Source of the DNA: WTJH01 sp049598145
GTDB lineage: Bacteria; Bacteroidota; Bacteroidia; Flavobacteriales; Flavobacteriaceae
Length of the DNA: 7,001 nt
Direction: 5' to 3'
NCBI GenBank assembly: GCA_049598145.1
Contig: JBMYNJ010000076.1
Coordinates: 1 to 7,001, forward strand
A program made the translations under genes and the position numbers. Numbering within the stretch: the stretch's first letter is position 1; each line of letters starts with the position of its first letter. This document shows positions 5,737 through 7,001 of this stretch, piece by piece. Below the pieces are notes generated by a model, which did not search any database, was not told the DNA's origin, and worked only from the letters and a program-made list of their open reading frames with translations.

Positions 5737-5739
5737 TTA
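5710..5739 (+). promoter_or_regulatory. Weak candidate promoter for pyrE inside the NUDIX 5' end
   Basis: TTTA at 5710-5713 and TACATTTA at 5732-5739 are 18 bases apart, close to TTTG-N19-TAnnTTTG with the last base of each element mismatched. The downstream box overlaps the NUDIX start codon, and the predicted transcription start falls at or next to the pyrE ATG (5744), implying a leaderless or nearly leaderless mRNA. With only 7 bases between the two genes, any pyrE promoter has to lie inside the NUDIX coding sequence. Confidence 0.25.
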
Positions 5740-5743
5740 GACC

Positions 5744-6385
5744 ATGATTTTGGATACTAAAATTGCCGACCAAACTGCCGACTTTCTTTTACAAATAAAT
5801 GCAATAAAATTAAATCTTGAAAACCCTTTTCAATGGGCTAGTGGATGGAAGTCTCCCATTTATTGCGATAATCGATTGGCCCTTTCTTACCCTGAAATTC
5901 GTCAATTCTTAGGAAAATCAATGGCCCAGAGCGTCTCAAATAAATATCCCCAAACAACTCATATCGCAGGAGTAGCGACTGGAGCAATCGGGATTGGGTT
6001 GTTGGTCGCCGAAGTTCTAAACCTCCCTTTTGTTTATGTTCGTCCAGAAGCTAAAAAACACGGGCGTAAAAATCAGGTTGAAGGACAATTGCCCAAAAAT
6101 GCTCAGGTGGTAGTCATTGAAGATCTAATCTCTACAGGAAAAAGTAGTTTAAATGCCGTTCAAGCCCTTAAAGAAGCCCAAGCAAAAGTACTAGGAATGC
6201 TGGCCATCTTCACCTATGGATTCCCTTTAGCTGATACCCATTTCGAAAGTGCTCAGATTCCTTTGAATACCCTATGTGACTACAAACATTTAATCCATCA
6301 TGCCGTAGAAGTGGGTAGGATTGATGCTTCACAAGTAGAACTCCTTCAGGATTGGCGGCAAGCTCCAGAATCTTGGCAGCCATAG
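5744..6385 (+). CDS. pyrE: Orotate phosphoribosyltransferase
   Basis: PyrE joins orotate to PRPP to form orotidine 5'-monophosphate, the fifth step of de novo pyrimidine synthesis, in the cytoplasm. The 213-residue length is normal. FQWASGWKSPIYCDNR (29-44) is the N-terminal orotate/PRPP-binding region. YVRPEAKKHGRKNQVEG (98-114) is the flexible loop with catalytic lysines. VVVIEDLISTGKSS (122-135) is the type-I phosphoribosyltransferase PRPP signature. The ATG at 5744 is preferred because MILDTKIADQTADFLLQI gives the usual N-terminal length. The gene stands alone on its strand: divergent from the NUDIX gene (7 bases between starts) and convergent with the biotin ligase (3 bases between stops). 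I see no attenuator-like leader. Confidence 0.97.
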   Translation: MILDTKIADQTADFLLQINAIKLNLENPFQWASGWKSPIYCDNRLALSYPEIRQFLGKSMAQSVSNKYPQTTHIAGVATGAIGIGLLVAEVLNLPFVYVRPEAKKHGRKNQVEGQLPKNAQVVVIEDLISTGKSSLNAVQALKEAQAKVLGMLAIFTYGFPLADTHFESAQIPLNTLCDYKHLIHHAVEVGRIDASQVELLQDWRQAPESWQP

Positions 6386-6388
6386 AGT

Positions 6389-7001
6389 TTAATCCCAATG
6401 GAATCGAACGATTTTTCCTTTGAGATTCGTTAGTGTTCCCTCTTGATCAAGAACGATGGGATGCCCATCAGCAGTAACCTCCACCATTTTTGCAGTGATC
6501 GAAGTCTGATTAAGTTCGATATTTAACCATCGATCTTTCCCAAATAGATGCCTATTGTAAGCCTCTAATATTGTTTCCTTTTGAAGGGATTTGACATGAA
6601 AGAAAAAAGAATGTAAAGCCTCTAAGCAGGACTGAAAAAGGGTGGAAACATCAAACGATTGACCCATCAGGAGTCGAAGGGAACTGGCCCTGGGTAAGTC
6701 TTCAAATTGCGTTTGATTCACATTAATCCCCATCCCGATTATTGAATAATCCACTTGGTTAGACGACAATGTATTTTCGATCAAAATTCCTCCAATTTTT
6801 TTATTTGAGGCAAAAACATCATTTGGCCACTTTAATAAGCAATCAACACCTCGTTTCATAATAGACTCTACAATGGATATTCCAGCCGCAAGTGAAATAA
6901 AACTGGAAAATGAATTAGAATATTCTTTATCAAGAATTAGGGTAAATGCTAGACCCTTACCTGCTACAGTAGACCATGAATTACTTTGTCTGCCTTTACC
7001 T
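6389..7001 (-). CDS. birA: Biotin--[acetyl-CoA-carboxylase] ligase, C-terminal part (5' end outside window)
   Basis: The enzyme activates biotin to biotinyl-5'-AMP and attaches it to the lysine of biotin carboxyl carrier proteins. The frame is open to the right edge; an internal ATG at 6857-6859 is not the start, because conserved sequence precedes it: GKGRQSNSWSTVAGKG (bases 7000-6953), the biotin/ATP-binding loop. About 203 C-terminal residues are visible, and perhaps 40 or more N-terminal ones lie beyond the window. LLKWPNDVF with KKIGGILIE (plus-strand 6835-6776) is the catalytic core, whose KWPND lysine binds biotin and adenylate. IIGMGINVNQ follows. The small C-terminal SH3-like domain ends in LKGKIVRFHWD. 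The loop is GKGRQSN rather than the more common GRGRRG. Whether an N-terminal repressor DNA-binding domain exists cannot be seen. Its TAA (6389-6391) lies 3 bases from the pyrE stop. Confidence 0.94.
   Translation of the reverse strand, partial: GKGRQSNSWSTVAGKGLAFTLILDKEYSNSFSSFISLAAGISIVESIMKRGVDCLLKWPNDVFASNKKIGGILIENTLSSNQVDYSIIGMGINVNQTQFEDLPRASSLRLLMGQSFDVSTLFQSCLEALHSFFFHVKSLQKETILEAYNRHLFGKDRWLNIELNQTSITAKMVEVTADGHPIVLDQEGTLTNLKGKIVRFHWD

Noticed and set aside
6210..6398. Minus-strand open frame antisense to the pyrE 3' end, next to birA
   Set aside because: It is antisense to the end of pyrE, crosses the birA stop, and its product shows no recognisable domain.
6857..6859. ATG as the start of birA, making it a complete 156-residue protein
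   Set aside because: In-frame upstream sequence encodes the conserved biotin-binding loop, so this Met is internal and the gene is cut by the window edge.
1..7001. A novel defence, mobile or secondary-metabolite system
   Set aside because: Every coding region matches a known housekeeping or widespread family, base composition looks even, and no repeats, integrase, transposase or toxin-antitoxin pair was seen.

Overview
The window is a compact stretch of bacterial chromosome carrying ordinary core genes. It most likely comes from the Bacteroidota, perhaps a Flavobacteriales-like lineage. Four things suggest this: a two-PASTA membrane protein next to an RluD-type synthase, divergent from ddl-coaD; a NUDIX protein of a kind I know from this phylum, divergent from pyrE, with a biotin ligase beside it; a ribosomal protein bTHX gene; and upstream sequences that fit the Bacteroidota promoter pattern (TTTG, about 19 bases, TAnnTTTG) with no clear Shine-Dalgarno sites. 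The lineage is an inference from gene content and remembered gene order.

Layout, left to right: the 3' part of an M15-family D,D-peptidase (+, cut by the left edge); a uracil-DNA-glycosylase-superfamily protein (-); a 35-residue ribosomal protein bTHX (+, 1094-1201); yaaA (-); an RluD-family pseudouridine synthase (-); a two-PASTA membrane protein (-); ddl (+) and coaD (+), overlapping by 4 bases; a NUDIX hydrolase (-); pyrE (+); and the 3' part of a biotin-protein ligase (-, cut by the right edge). No stretch over 300 bases lacks a gene. The largest gap is 75 bases (1960-2034), and it is AT-rich. I saw no tRNA or rRNA gene, insertion sequence, CRISPR array, phage gene or clear intrinsic terminator.

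The genes fall into three loose themes. Cell wall: Ddl makes D-Ala-D-Ala, the M15 peptidase probably cleaves it or a related bond, and the PASTA protein probably binds peptidoglycan. Translation: bTHX and RluD. Cofactor and nucleotide metabolism: CoaD for CoA, PyrE for UMP, BirA for biotin attachment, plus the NUDIX enzyme. The glycosylase-like protein and YaaA are plausible DNA-damage and oxidative-stress genes.

The most notable property is architecture. Strand changes at almost every gene, three convergent pairs overlap at their stop codons (34, 4 and 9 bases), a fourth is separated by 3 bases, and one divergent pair has only 7 bases between start codons. Promoters and transcript ends must therefore lie inside neighbouring genes. 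I found no evidence of a novel defence, mobile or biosynthetic system here.
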